Part shown: positions 55,917 to 64,000 of the stretch, piece after piece
Layout: each line of letters starts with the position of its first letter
Numbering within the stretch: the stretch's first letter is position 1
From: Vibrio jasicida CAIM 1864 = LMG 25398
Lineage (GTDB): Bacteria > Pseudomonadota > Gammaproteobacteria > Enterobacterales > Vibrionaceae
DNA: 64,000 nt
Reading direction: 5' to 3'
Assembly: GCF_000400365.1 (NCBI RefSeq)
Contig: NZ_BAOG01000008.1
Location: 1-64,000, forward strand
Made by a program: the position numbers and the translations under genes
The notes under the pieces: model-generated
Databases searched by the model: none
What the model was told of the DNA's origin: nothing
The model's input: only the letters and a program-made list of their open reading frames with translations

Positions 55917-56789
55917 TTGAATCATCATCCTGTCCAAGGTGCATCTTGGATGCTCACCGCGGGTTTAGCATTCGCCGTCGTTAATAGTTTTGCTCAAGTT
56001 GCGAGTATACACTTTGGAGTGTCGTCCACGACCTTTGCGTTATTCCAATACGCGATCGCCTTTTTTGCGATATTGCCTTATTTACGCACCCTAGGCATTC
56101 GTCAATCACTGCGCACAAACCACTTTGGTTGGCACGCTCTACGTATTTTCCTTGCCGTTATCGGGATCCAACTATGGCTGTGGGCACTCGCGTATCCAGT
56201 GCCAATTTGGCAAGGTATTGCGTTGTTAATGACCTCGCCTTTGTTTGCTACTATAGGCTCAGGTCTGATACTTAAAGAGAAAGTTGGGGTAGCGCGTTGG
56301 ATCGCTACCTTAACTGGCTTTATTGGCGCAATGATCATCCTTGAGCCTTGGTCTGACTCTTTTACCTGGGCGACACTGTTGCCAGTTGGCGCTGCTTTTT
56401 TCTGGGCTTCTTACTCTCTGATGGTGAAAAAATTATCAGTCAATGATCCACCGTCAACAATGGTGGTTTATCTACTGTTATTGATCACACCATTTAATAT
56501 CATACTTGCGGTGCCAACATTCGTGATGCCAGAAGGGTGGGATGTTTGGGGTATTCTCATTGCGGCTGGCGTGTTAACCGCCTTAGCGCAATGGGCGGTC
56601 GTAAAAGCTTATGCCGTAGCAGATGCGTCTTTCGTTCAACCTTTTGACCACGCGAAATTACCACTTAATGTCTTTGCCGGTTGGTTAGTGTTCAGCTGGG
56701 TTCCACCAGGTCGATTATGGTTGGGTGCCGCGATTATCGTTGGCTCAATTGCTTTCATCACTCATTGGGAAGCAAAAAAAAGAAAGTAA
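55917..56789 (+). CDS. EamA/DMT-family transporter
   Basis: 290 aa, ten membrane helices in two EamA repeats (~5-140 and ~150-285). Each repeat shows the family end PLFATIGSGLILKEKVGVARW and VFAGWLVFSWVPPGRLWLGAAII (read as two shorter parts). Metabolite exporter of unknown substrate. TTG start at 55917 with GGAA ~9 bp upstream; an internal ATG (residue 12) is the alternative. Confidence 0.8.
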   Translation: MNHHPVQGASWMLTAGLAFAVVNSFAQVASIHFGVSSTTFALFQYAIAFFAILPYLRTLGIRQSLRTNHFGWHALRIFLAVIGIQLWLWALAYPVPIWQGIALLMTSPLFATIGSGLILKEKVGVARWIATLTGFIGAMIILEPWSDSFTWATLLPVGAAFFWASYSLMVKKLSVNDPPSTMVVYLLLLITPFNIILAVPTFVMPEGWDVWGILIAAGVLTALAQWAVVKAYAVADASFVQPFDHAKLPLNVFAGWLVFSWVPPGRLWLGAAIIVGSIAFITHWEAKKRK

Positions 56790-56851
56790 ATTGAAAGAAT
56801 TTCTTTGGTTTTGAGTTCTATATTTTCAGGAAAGGAAATGAGGATTATCGT

Positions 56852-57466
56852 ATGACACAGCCAATCAAAATGACACTTTATCGTTGGGCAGGCAGCTGGG
56901 GACCATTCAAGGTTAATATTCCATGTGGCGAATGCACCCTAACTAAAGACATTCTTGCCGATACTTTTGAAAACGAATTAGCGGGTGTCTCCGTAGAGCT
57001 AGAAGTTAAAGATTGGTTGTCCCATTGGTGGGAACCACTAAAACTTGGTGCTTGGCACGCCCCTATCCTAGTTGTTGAAGGAAAAGTCGTCAGCCAAGGG
57101 GAAGCGCTAAACCGAGGCGTGCTTGTTCAATCAGTTATTGCTGAGTGGACTAAACGCGATCAACTTAAAGGCAATATTGTCTACGGCAAAGCGACGTGTC
57201 CTTACTGCGTTAAAGCCAAAAAGTTGCTGGATGAGACGGGTATAGAATACACATACTATGACGTCGTCAAAGACAGTGCAGCCCTTTACCGAATGATACC
57301 TGAAGTGAAAGCCATCATTGGCGAGAAAACACCTGTAACGGTGCCGCAAATTTGGTTAGATGGAGAGTACATAGGAGGCGCAGACAACTTGGAAAAGTGG
57401 TTAGCGGAAAAGGGATTAGATAAAGTGCCTAACAACGTTGTTGAGATCCCAAGTCAAAGCGCATAA
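56852..57466 (+). CDS. Glutaredoxin-domain protein
   Basis: 204 aa. Residues ~110-195 are a glutaredoxin: YGKATCPYCVKAKKLL with a CPYC active site, TVPQIWLDGEYIGGADNL for glutathione binding. The N-terminal ~105 residues (YRWAGSWGPFKVNIPCGECTL) carry a further CxxC and a thioredoxin-like look. Whether the N-terminal CGEC is redox-active is unclear. It sits between EamA and a terminator pair. Confidence 0.85.
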   Translation: MTQPIKMTLYRWAGSWGPFKVNIPCGECTLTKDILADTFENELAGVSVELEVKDWLSHWWEPLKLGAWHAPILVVEGKVVSQGEALNRGVLVQSVIAEWTKRDQLKGNIVYGKATCPYCVKAKKLLDETGIEYTYYDVVKDSAALYRMIPEVKAIIGEKTPVTVPQIWLDGEYIGGADNLEKWLAEKGLDKVPNNVVEIPSQSA

Positions 57467-57504
57467 TTATCACCTAGCAGAAACACGACATCTCTAACAA
57501 AGCA

Positions 57505-57533
57505 AAAAGCCCTGATATCAAATCAGGGCTTTT
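57505..57533 (+). terminator. Bidirectional terminator
   Basis: AAAAGCCCTGAT and ATCAGGGCTTTT pair perfectly around ATCAA. Serves the glutaredoxin gene and the convergent small gene ending at 57538. Confidence 0.92.
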
Positions 57534-57537
57534 CCTA

Positions 57538-57672
57538 TTAATTCGCTAGCTTTTTCATTACTCGAGCAAACATTGAAGGTTTCTTCTTCTTTGTTTTACC
57601 GTAAAGCGCTTTGTGCATCGCGTCTTTTGCGATCATTTGACCAATGTAAACGCCACCAAGTTCGTAACCCAT
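57538..57672 (-). CDS. 44-aa basic small protein
   Basis: MGYELGGVYIGQMIAKDAMHKALYGKTKKKKPSM-type sequence with a KTKKKKP stretch at ~26-32 and a C-terminal MKKLAN. TAGGAGAAGG precedes the ATG at 57672, and the stop is 5 bp before a strong terminator, so this is a real small gene. The function is unknown; a soluble, basic, possibly nucleic-acid- or membrane-associating peptide is possible. Confidence 0.7.
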   Translation of the reverse strand: MGYELGGVYIGQMIAKDAMHKALYGKTKKKKPSMFARVMKKLAN

Positions 57673-57806
57673 GACCTTCTCCTAAGAAGTAATTGACTGG
57701 TTTATGTTGTAATTTTACACCACAAAACACCAAAAACAAGATAAAGATCACAAAATAATTGTAATTTAATTACAAGAAATTTAATCCTAGCGAATCAAAA
57801 AAGTGA

Positions 57807-58154
57807 TTAACGCTTGGGCTGTTGGTACGTTTTGCCTGCTGCTTTGTAAGTATCTTTTTGTTTAATTTCAAAGAAAGTTTCAAAGAACCAAGCCGCAAAT
57901 TTGATCAGGTGATCGCCTTCATTCATGACATGCTCAACAAATTCTTTCTCTTCACCAGACTCGTCAGCTTGGAAGGTAATATGGTAAATACGTTTTTCAC
58001 CATCGACCTCCGCAAGGCCAAATTGACCACTTAGTGATTCCGCTGCTTGAGCGACCTCTTCTTCTTCAGATGCTTTTAGTAGTTCAAGAGCCTGAGGCAA
58101 GTTCTCTTTTTCGCCAATTTCTTTTAATAGCGCTTCAAATTCGTTTTGTTGCAT
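57807..58154 (-). CDS. Conserved-looking hypothetical protein
   Basis: 115 aa soluble acidic protein with a helical N-terminus (FEALLKEIGEKENLPQALELL) and a C-terminal helical part WFFETFFEIKQKD. I do not recognise the family. It has its own ATG and stands alone; no signal peptide or membrane helix. Confidence 0.6.
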   Translation of the reverse strand: MQQNEFEALLKEIGEKENLPQALELLKASEEEEVAQAAESLSGQFGLAEVDGEKRIYHITFQADESGEEKEFVEHVMNEGDHLIKFAAWFFETFFEIKQKDTYKAAGKTYQQPKR

Positions 58155-58267
58155 GGGTTCACCTAACGATTAACGGGCGTTTTCCTCGCACAACGCTTTT
58201 GAGTCAGCATCTGCGAGCCTAATTTGCTGCGCATTTTAGAAAGGAGCACGTAAGCTTGCAAGCAGAT

Positions 58268-59461
58268 TCAACGCGAGCTTTCTGGTTGAGCCAAACCACT
58301 GGTAGGCGTCTGAATTTGACTCAGTGCCAAAACAACACAGCTTAACCCTGCAATCAACACATAGAAGACACCTAATTGATATTGGCTCGTTACCCAATAC
58401 TCCACCAAATATCCGCCAAACAAACCTGCGAGACACATTTGTATAGACCCAGATAATGCAGAAACCGCGCCTGCTTGTTGTTTGTGTGGGGATAACAACA
58501 AACTGATTGAAACCGGGAACGACATTCCTTGCGCAAAACTCAAGCAAGTGAAGGCAACTAATAGTGACGTAACCGTAAATGGTAAAATCAGTAGCATCAC
58601 TCCTGATGCAGCAACGACAACAAAACTCATCAATAGGATCTGCTGCTCTTTGTAGCGCGAATTGACTAAGTTAAGCACCAAACTACCCATTAACAACCCT
58701 GCTGAAGGGACAATCATCAACGAGCCATAGTCTGCAGCAGTTAATCCAAGCTCTTGCTGCATCAAAAATGGATATAAGGACAACGTCACCAGAGCAGAAA
58801 GATAACTGAGCCAGTTGTAGCTCGCACTGCCAATCACTTGTTTATTAGTCAACAGCGTTAAGTAATTCAATATGACTCGTTTAGGTTCAAAACGGCGCTT
58901 GGGATAAGGCAATGTTTCTGGAAGAACGATTAAGCCCAGCGTAAAAATCGCGATTAAGTAAAACAATACGAAGACAAACACCGCATGCCAACTTAAATGA
59001 TAAGCGATCCAACCACCAAACAAAGGCGCAACTATCGGCATCACTGATGCTGTGACCGAAATATAGGAAAGGGCCTTGGTCAATTGTGAGCCATCGTAAC
59101 TGTCTCGTAATACTGAGCGCCCAAGAACAGAGGCGCTTCCCGCACCTAAACCTTGTAATAGCCTTCCAGCTTCCAAAGCGACAATATGGTCTGCAAACGC
59201 AATACATATGACCGTACCTACGAGATAAACGCTTTGACCAAGAATGAATACTGGCCTACGCCCTATTGAGTCGGATAGCGGGCCATAAAAAAGCTGAGAG
59301 ACACCAAAGCCAACAAGGAATAACGTGACAAGGTTTTGAATCGCATGCTGCGGAAGCTCAAGGTCATGTCCGATCATTGGCAAAGATGGAAGATAAATGC
59401 TGACGCCAACTTGACCGGTCGCGATGATCATCATCGCCAATAATAATGGTGTTTTACGCAA
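58268..59461 (-). CDS. Bcr/CflA-family multidrug MFS transporter
   Basis: 397 aa, 12 helices. The loop 2-3 motif FYGPLSDSIGRRPV (~57-70) and QGLGAGSASVLGRSVLRD (~104-121) are typical of the Bcr/CflA drug exporters, driven by the proton gradient. TTG start at 59461 with AAGGAGGGTATA upstream. A LysR-family gene is divergent 111 bp away and probably controls it. Confidence 0.9.
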   Translation of the reverse strand: MRKTPLLLAMMIIATGQVGVSIYLPSLPMIGHDLELPQHAIQNLVTLFLVGFGVSQLFYGPLSDSIGRRPVFILGQSVYLVGTVICIAFADHIVALEAGRLLQGLGAGSASVLGRSVLRDSYDGSQLTKALSYISVTASVMPIVAPLFGGWIAYHLSWHAVFVFVLFYLIAIFTLGLIVLPETLPYPKRRFEPKRVILNYLTLLTNKQVIGSASYNWLSYLSALVTLSLYPFLMQQELGLTAADYGSLMIVPSAGLLMGSLVLNLVNSRYKEQQILLMSFVVVAASGVMLLILPFTVTSLLVAFTCLSFAQGMSFPVSISLLLSPHKQQAGAVSALSGSIQMCLAGLFGGYLVEYWVTSQYQLGVFYVLIAGLSCVVLALSQIQTPTSGLAQPESSR

Positions 59462-59572
59462 TATACCCTCCTTACATCATGACAGTTTCACGACAGACAG
59501 TGTATATTTGTTACTCTAAGATGATAATAAACCAAAATGGAAAAGAATTATTTCCTATGGGGATAGAATAAA

Positions 59573-60460
59573 ATGGATTGGATTCAAAGTGTCAATAGCT
59601 ATATTCGTGTAGTAGAAGAAGGAAGCTTCAATGCGGCAGCCAGAAAGCTCAATACCACCAGCTCAGCCATTAGTAAGCGTATCCAGTGGCTAGAAGATAA
59701 GATTGGTGTACAACTGCTCAAGCGAACAACACGCTCCATCAGCCAAACAGAAGCTGGCGCCCTATTCTACGAACGAGCCAAAGTACAGCTAGACTCTTGG
59801 CAATCTGTGCTAGACGAAACACGCTCAGTGAATCAATCTCCAGCAGGCTTACTTAAGATTGGAGCAACGCTGGCCGTTGGCTCTAAGTTCCTTGTTCATT
59901 ATCTGGACGATTTTCTTGAAAAATACCCCTACATTAAACTTCAACTTATCACAACGCTACCAGGTCAAATCCCCGAACTGAGCTTAGATTTATTCATCAG
60001 CAGGGAGTTGGAACATCTCAATTCTTTAAGTTTTAAAGCAACGCCATTGTTCGAACACAAAGCCCAGTTTTATGCAGCGCCTAGTTACCTTGAAAAACAC
60101 GGAACCCCACAAACGGTTGAAGAACTATCACAACATAACATGTTGATTTGGGGTGAAAAGCCAACAAGAGAGCTCAAAACCAACCGTGGAAAGCGTATTA
60201 GCCTTTCAGGAAATTTCGCGACCACGAACCCTGAAGCTCTTTTCCATGGCGCTAAACGCGGAATGGGAATTTTACTGTCCAATAATGTGATGATCAAAGA
60301 AGAGCTTAAGTCCGGAGCATTAATACCGATACTTCCCGATGTCACTGCTGATGAGGCGACGGTCTACGCTTACTATCCAAAACTGGATTATCAACACACC
60401 CGAACTCAGCTGTTTCTCGACTACCTTAAATCACGCTTAGATGAAGAAAAGCGCGCCTAA
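59573..60460 (+). CDS. LysR-family regulator
   Basis: 295 aa. N-terminal winged HTH (VVEEGSFNAAARKLNTTSSAISKRIQWLE split: SFNAAARKLNTTSSAISKR then IQWLEDKIG) and a C-terminal substrate-binding domain (~90-290). The typical divergent arrangement suggests control of the Bcr/CflA gene. The effector is not evident. Confidence 0.9.
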   Translation: MDWIQSVNSYIRVVEEGSFNAAARKLNTTSSAISKRIQWLEDKIGVQLLKRTTRSISQTEAGALFYERAKVQLDSWQSVLDETRSVNQSPAGLLKIGATLAVGSKFLVHYLDDFLEKYPYIKLQLITTLPGQIPELSLDLFISRELEHLNSLSFKATPLFEHKAQFYAAPSYLEKHGTPQTVEELSQHNMLIWGEKPTRELKTNRGKRISLSGNFATTNPEALFHGAKRGMGILLSNNVMIKEELKSGALIPILPDVTADEATVYAYYPKLDYQHTRTQLFLDYLKSRLDEEKRA

Positions 60461-60618
60461 TCTACTCACTCTTTGAGAACAAAGATATTGGAGAGTCACA
60501 AGGGGCGCGTTGGTCTGTCGTGAATGTTTTGAGTGATATGATAAGACGTTATAACGTTGCTTATTAAAAACAAATCACAACGTCTAATCATGCAAAAACC
60601 ATCTGCTAATATACAATC

Positions 60619-62613
60619 CTAAGCACTCCGAGATTTCAACAAAAGAAAGATAAAGTAGCTGCCTCCGATAATCGAAACTAACGTACCTGCAGCAAGTTGA
60701 GCGGGGAACACCACGACTTGCCCTAGCCAATCAGCAAACAACATTAGGGCTGCACCGATTAAGAAAGACAATAAGATCTGCTCTCGAACCAAGCGAGCAC
60801 CAACCATAGCTGCAATATGTGGAGCCAGTAGGCCAACAAAAGCGACCGGCCCCATGGTGGTTGTGACCATCGAACATAAAATCGCGACGATACACAATAG
60901 AGCCACATAGGCGATGTTGATGTTCAGCCCTCTTGCACTTGCAAACTGACGACCAGTAGCAATTAATGTCACCCAACGACTCAACAGTAAAGCTACGCCA
61001 ATACAAACGGTGATCACGATAGCCATGATCATTGCTGCATCAGGTTCAACACGATACGTAGAGCCTGCCAACCAAGCCAATAAGGTGTATTTCCCCTCAC
61101 CCACTCGTGTTAAAGAGAATTGCACTAGAGCCTCTAACACCGCGGTCAGCGAGATACCGGTCAGAATTAGGATAGACGGAGCGAACTGATGCTTCTTACC
61201 AAGGAACAGCAACAAACAAAGTGCAATCGCACTGCCCAAAAACGCAACCCAAGGGCTTAGCGAGTGAATCGAGTATCCCATAAACAGGCTACTGAAAATC
61301 AGCGCTAACACCGCACCTGCCGATACGCCAAGAATGTCTGGGCTCGCAAGTGGGTTGTAAACGAGCCTTTGTAAAATCACACCTGCCACTGCCAAACCGC
61401 CACCAGCAAATATTGCGGTTAACATTCTAGGCCAGCGAATAGACCACTCAAACGCATCTGGGATAATGAAATAACTCATATCTGAAGAAGGTTGTGACAA
61501 TGTACTTAACGCCAGTAAACCGGAAATCATTGCACCCAACAAGAAATAAGCCAAAGGTGAAATAAACTTTGGCCCTTTAGGCATTGAGAAAAATAGCTGA
61601 TCTTGGGCCGACATCTGCTTGCGAGCAATAATGATCAAAGCTGGAGCGCCAATCACCGCGGTTGCTGTTCCTGTAGGAATCATATCCAAAGACCATTGCG
61701 CTAAGAAAATCGCCAAGCTGTCGGTCATACAAAGCAATAGCGCACCTAATACGCAGCTAGCGATGAGCTCAGATTTCGCCTTTAAAAAGCCCAAATGTCT
61801 CGCGATGTTTGGAGCAATCAAACCAATAAAGCTGATTACACCCACCGAGGTAATCGACACGGAAACCAGCCAAACGCCAATCACCATTAGGACAAAGAAA
61901 GTCGTACCGATGTTGAGACCACGCGCAGCAGCCCCTTCTGTACCAATCGAAAGAAGAGTCAAAACCCTCGGAGCCAACAGGAAAATAGCAAAGATTGGCA
62001 GTAACTTAGGCATCAACCAAAGCACTTGCTCCCAACCATTTTGCCCGAGATCACCCGCTCCCCATACGAACAAGTTCTGAGCATATTGGTCGTTGAGCAA
62101 AATAATTGCAGTTGCAAATGCGCCTAGCAGTAAGTTTACCGCCATACCTGCCAAAACAATTGGCAAGCCGCTCATGTTTTTGATGCCAACTATGGAAACA
62201 ATCAGACCCATTGCAAGCAGCGCGCCTATCAGCGCAAACCAAACTGAATACTGAGCCACCAACATCGGCGCGGCCACATTTAGAATGACCAGACCAAGCC
62301 ATGCACCTGACGATGTACCTAAGGTAAGCGGAGACATCATGTGATTTTGCGTTAATTGTTGAAACAAGCTACCTATGGTACCGAGTGTTCCACCAACCAA
62401 AATCGCCATCACCAAACGAGGCAAGTTAACATAGACTAACGCCATCAACTCAAATGAATCATCGACCATTTTATTGAATGTAGCGATGTCACTGATCTGT
62501 GAGACTTGTTGGAACAACTCTCCAACAGGACCAAATTCTGACTGGCCTAACCATAAATGAACAAGAGCGGTGAGCAATAGCACCGCCCCCATCATGAAAC
62601 CACTGGATCTCAT
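60619..62613 (-). CDS. fhuB: FhuB-type siderophore ABC permease (fused)
   Basis: 664 aa, two FecCD repeats in one chain, about 20 helices. Each half carries the conserved cytoplasmic loop: GLIAPNIARHLG (first half) and GLLAPHIAAMVG (second half). Moves iron-hydroxamate siderophores across the inner membrane. Starts TAATG-coupled to fhuD. The ATPase subunit is not in the window. Confidence 0.92.
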   Translation of the reverse strand: MRSSGFMMGAVLLLTALVHLWLGQSEFGPVGELFQQVSQISDIATFNKMVDDSFELMALVYVNLPRLVMAILVGGTLGTIGSLFQQLTQNHMMSPLTLGTSSGAWLGLVILNVAAPMLVAQYSVWFALIGALLAMGLIVSIVGIKNMSGLPIVLAGMAVNLLLGAFATAIILLNDQYAQNLFVWGAGDLGQNGWEQVLWLMPKLLPIFAIFLLAPRVLTLLSIGTEGAAARGLNIGTTFFVLMVIGVWLVSVSITSVGVISFIGLIAPNIARHLGFLKAKSELIASCVLGALLLCMTDSLAIFLAQWSLDMIPTGTATAVIGAPALIIIARKQMSAQDQLFFSMPKGPKFISPLAYFLLGAMISGLLALSTLSQPSSDMSYFIIPDAFEWSIRWPRMLTAIFAGGGLAVAGVILQRLVYNPLASPDILGVSAGAVLALIFSSLFMGYSIHSLSPWVAFLGSAIALCLLLFLGKKHQFAPSILILTGISLTAVLEALVQFSLTRVGEGKYTLLAWLAGSTYRVEPDAAMIMAIVITVCIGVALLLSRWVTLIATGRQFASARGLNINIAYVALLCIVAILCSMVTTTMGPVAFVGLLAPHIAAMVGARLVREQILLSFLIGAALMLFADWLGQVVVFPAQLAAGTLVSIIGGSYFIFLLLKSRSA

Positions 62614-63566
62614 TACTGCTCCGCTAGCATCAACAACGATTGCGCCATGGCTTCAGCGTTATACAAAATAGACATAGCACCGCCGTAGCTCCAACTCGCT
62701 GCTACTGGGCTAAATTGACCATTGCGAACGAAAGGCATGCTCTTCCAAACCGGAGAACGCTCTAACTTGTCTTGATACGGGAAAGGTTCAAAGTAAAGTG
62801 CAATGCCGTTCTTCACCTTCTTAAGTTCAGTCATACGCTTTTGACTGATCCCCCACTGACTAGCCGGAAGATCCAACGCATTTTCAAAACCTAGCTGCTC
62901 AAGCGCGTATTGCGGAATCGAGTTATCACCGTAAATGTAAACTGACGTGGTGCTCGCAAAACGGAAAGAAGTGACTTTTGGCTTGTCTCCCGGGTAAGCT
63001 TTATCTAATTCAGCCTTAAGAACCTCAAGACGCTGCTCCATCGCAGCCAGTTTCTTGTTCGCTTGCTCTTCTTTACCAAGCAATTGGCCTATCTTCTTGA
63101 AGTTATCGATAGCCGCCGCCGCATTACTGTGCTCTTCACTGTACGTTTGGTAGTAAAGTACTGGCGCGATTTCTGAAAGTCGCTCCTGAAGATCTTTCTG
63201 AGGTGAAGCGATAAGAATTACATCTGGGTTTAGCTTCTTCAAAGCAGAAAAGTTAGGCTCAGTTCTAGTGCCAATGTCCGCCACGCCTTCTGGAATCGCA
63301 GGTTGAACAACCCAATCGCTATACCCTGCAATATCAGGTACTGCTACTGGTGTTACACCGAGTTCAATCACTTGCTCAGCGACATCCCAGTTAAGCGCTG
63401 CTACTCTGACAGGTTGAGCTTCAAGTGTTTTAATCCCCTCACTGTCTTCTACTTTGAAATCCGCCATCGCATTAAACGATAAAGCACTCGCTAACATCGT
63501 TAGAACGAGTTTTGTATTCAAATTTTTTACTTTAGAAAAATGGGAAGCGATTGATTTTAAGCTCAT
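62613..63566 (-). CDS. fhuD: FhuD-type siderophore-binding protein
   Basis: 317 aa periplasmic binding protein. Leader to ~35 (LALSFNAMADF), then VAALNWDVAEQVIELGVTPVAV (N-lobe), a rigid helix, and RVRSFR-type C-lobe segments. Fits the FhuD group for hydroxamate siderophores. ATG at 63566 (MSLKSIAS) preferred over 63611, because the latter would begin inside the preceding terminator. Confidence 0.9.
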   Translation of the reverse strand: MSLKSIASHFSKVKNLNTKLVLTMLASALSFNAMADFKVEDSEGIKTLEAQPVRVAALNWDVAEQVIELGVTPVAVPDIAGYSDWVVQPAIPEGVADIGTRTEPNFSALKKLNPDVILIASPQKDLQERLSEIAPVLYYQTYSEEHSNAAAAIDNFKKIGQLLGKEEQANKKLAAMEQRLEVLKAELDKAYPGDKPKVTSFRFASTTSVYIYGDNSIPQYALEQLGFENALDLPASQWGISQKRMTELKKVKNGIALYFEPFPYQDKLERSPVWKSMPFVRNGQFSPVAASWSYGGAMSILYNAEAMAQSLLMLAEQ

Positions 63567-63610
63567 ATATTTGCCTACTTCATCTAAATTCGAGATTTCT
63601 ACAAACGACA

Positions 63611-63635
63611 AAAGCAGCCCAGAAAAGGCTGCTTT
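63611..63635 (-). terminator. Terminator between the receptor and fhuD
   Basis: AAAGCAGCC and GGCTGCTTT pair, short T run on the minus strand. It lies after the receptor stop and just before fhuD, so it probably reduces fhuD/fhuB expression relative to the receptor. Confidence 0.75.
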
Positions 63636-63657
63636 AAAATTGGGAACGCTAACTTAG

Positions 63658-64000
63658 TTAGAATTCATAGTTTACGCTTAACTCAACTGACTGCTCGGCA
63701 CCAAACCAGCAGTTCGATTGGTCATAACAGGTGTAGTACTCTTCATTGAATAAGTTGTTCACTAGCAAGTTAGCTGTTGCACCAGATAGTGTGTCGCTTG
63801 CCTCACCTAAGTCATAGCCTACTGAAAGATCGACGACCGTGTAAGAAGGCACTTTGCCTTGAGTATTCGTTGCATCCATCTCCATTTCACCCATGTAACG
63901 AGCACCTACACTGAAGCGGGTTCCTGATAAAGCACCACCATAGACATAGTAATTGCTCCATAGGTTAGCGGCATGTGTCGGTACATAGATTGGTGTAGTG
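63658..64000 (-). CDS. TonB-dependent siderophore receptor, C-terminal end only
   Basis: The frame is open from the window edge and ends at 63658. It holds the last ~113 codons, with barrel strands TTPIYVPTHAANLWSNYYVYG, then FSVGARYMGEM, NLLVNNLFNEEYYT and the C-terminal aromatic VELSVNYEF typical of TonB-dependent outer-membrane receptors. Position next to fhuD-fhuB suggests a ferrichrome/hydroxamate receptor (FhuA type). The N-terminal plug lies beyond the window. Confidence 0.85.
   Translation of the reverse strand, partial: TTPIYVPTHAANLWSNYYVYGGALSGTRFSVGARYMGEMEMDATNTQGKVPSYTVVDLSVGYDLGEASDTLSGATANLLVNNLFNEEYYTCYDQSNCWFGAEQSVELSVNYEF

Noticed and set aside
60461..60618. Possible terminator or sRNA after the LysR gene
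   Set aside because: No stem with a T run on either strand was found.
1..64000. Search for CRISPR arrays, insertion sequences, tRNA or prophage genes
   Set aside because: No evenly spaced direct repeats, transposase frames, cloverleaf-like sequence or phage structural genes were recognised.

Overview
The window is gene-dense DNA of a marine Vibrio of the Harveyi clade (V. harveyi / V. campbellii type). The strongest evidence is a complete luminescence operon, luxC-D-A-B-E-G-H (19783 down to 12672, minus strand), with product lengths of 477, 305, 355, 324, 377, 233 and 230 aa and the known catalytic residues in place. A caa3-type cytochrome oxidase cluster, a transaldolase/transketolase pair, a chitinase, several porins and many regulators fit a Vibrio chromosome, probably the second one (inference). 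I saw no rRNA, tRNA, insertion sequence, prophage or CRISPR array.

Layout. 1-5 kb: partial NAD(P)HX repair enzyme, a PAS protein / REC-CheC-like response-regulator pair, an aldo/keto reductase, a small HTH regulator and a secreted unknown. 4.7-5.2 kb: a gap with two minus-strand intrinsic terminators and no recognised gene. 5.3-12.5 kb: ClC transporter, TehA-type channel, a frameshifted NRAMP-like transporter, folE, moeA-moeB. 12.6-20.4 kb: lux operon and its long control region. 20.4-26.7 kb: secreted GEVED/LruC protein, glycine-rich lipoprotein, small membrane protein, mercaptopyruvate sulfurtransferase and a degenerate-GGDEF/EAL protein. 26.7-38.5 kb: chitinase, SorC-type regulator, talB, tkt, PAS-chemoreceptor, MFS transporter, aroG, OmpA-like porin. 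38.9-46.7 kb: cytochrome c oxidase structural and assembly genes, with one small gene (DUF2909) inverted inside the cluster. 47-52.8 kb: phosphohexomutase, GNAT, LysE exporter, AraC regulator with azlCD, FAH-family hydrolase. 53-58.2 kb: two divergent porins, a candidate sigma-54-driven small RNA, an EamA transporter, a glutaredoxin and small conserved-looking proteins. 58.2-64 kb: Bcr/CflA efflux pump with a divergent LysR regulator, and a hydroxamate-siderophore uptake set (fhuB, fhuD, end of a TonB-dependent receptor).

How genes work together. LuxC/D/E make the fatty aldehyde, LuxA/B the luciferase, LuxG supplies reduced flavin and LuxH a riboflavin precursor. CoxB/A/C with CtaG, SURF1, CtaA and CtaB form and mature a heme A oxidase. 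MoeA and MoeB act in molybdenum cofactor synthesis. TalB and Tkt form the non-oxidative pentose phosphate branch beside a sugar-responsive regulator.

Points most worth a second look: a near-perfect -24/-12 promoter followed by a ~105-nt terminator-bounded transcript at 55.72-55.86 kb; the same 15-mer (TTAAAAGTTGGCACA) ahead of the GEVED/LruC gene that diverges from lux; a 7-bp tandem-repeat frameshift in the NRAMP-like gene; a 16-bp operator-like repeat before both the AraC gene and azlC; and the two unexplained minus-strand transcripts suggested upstream of clcA.
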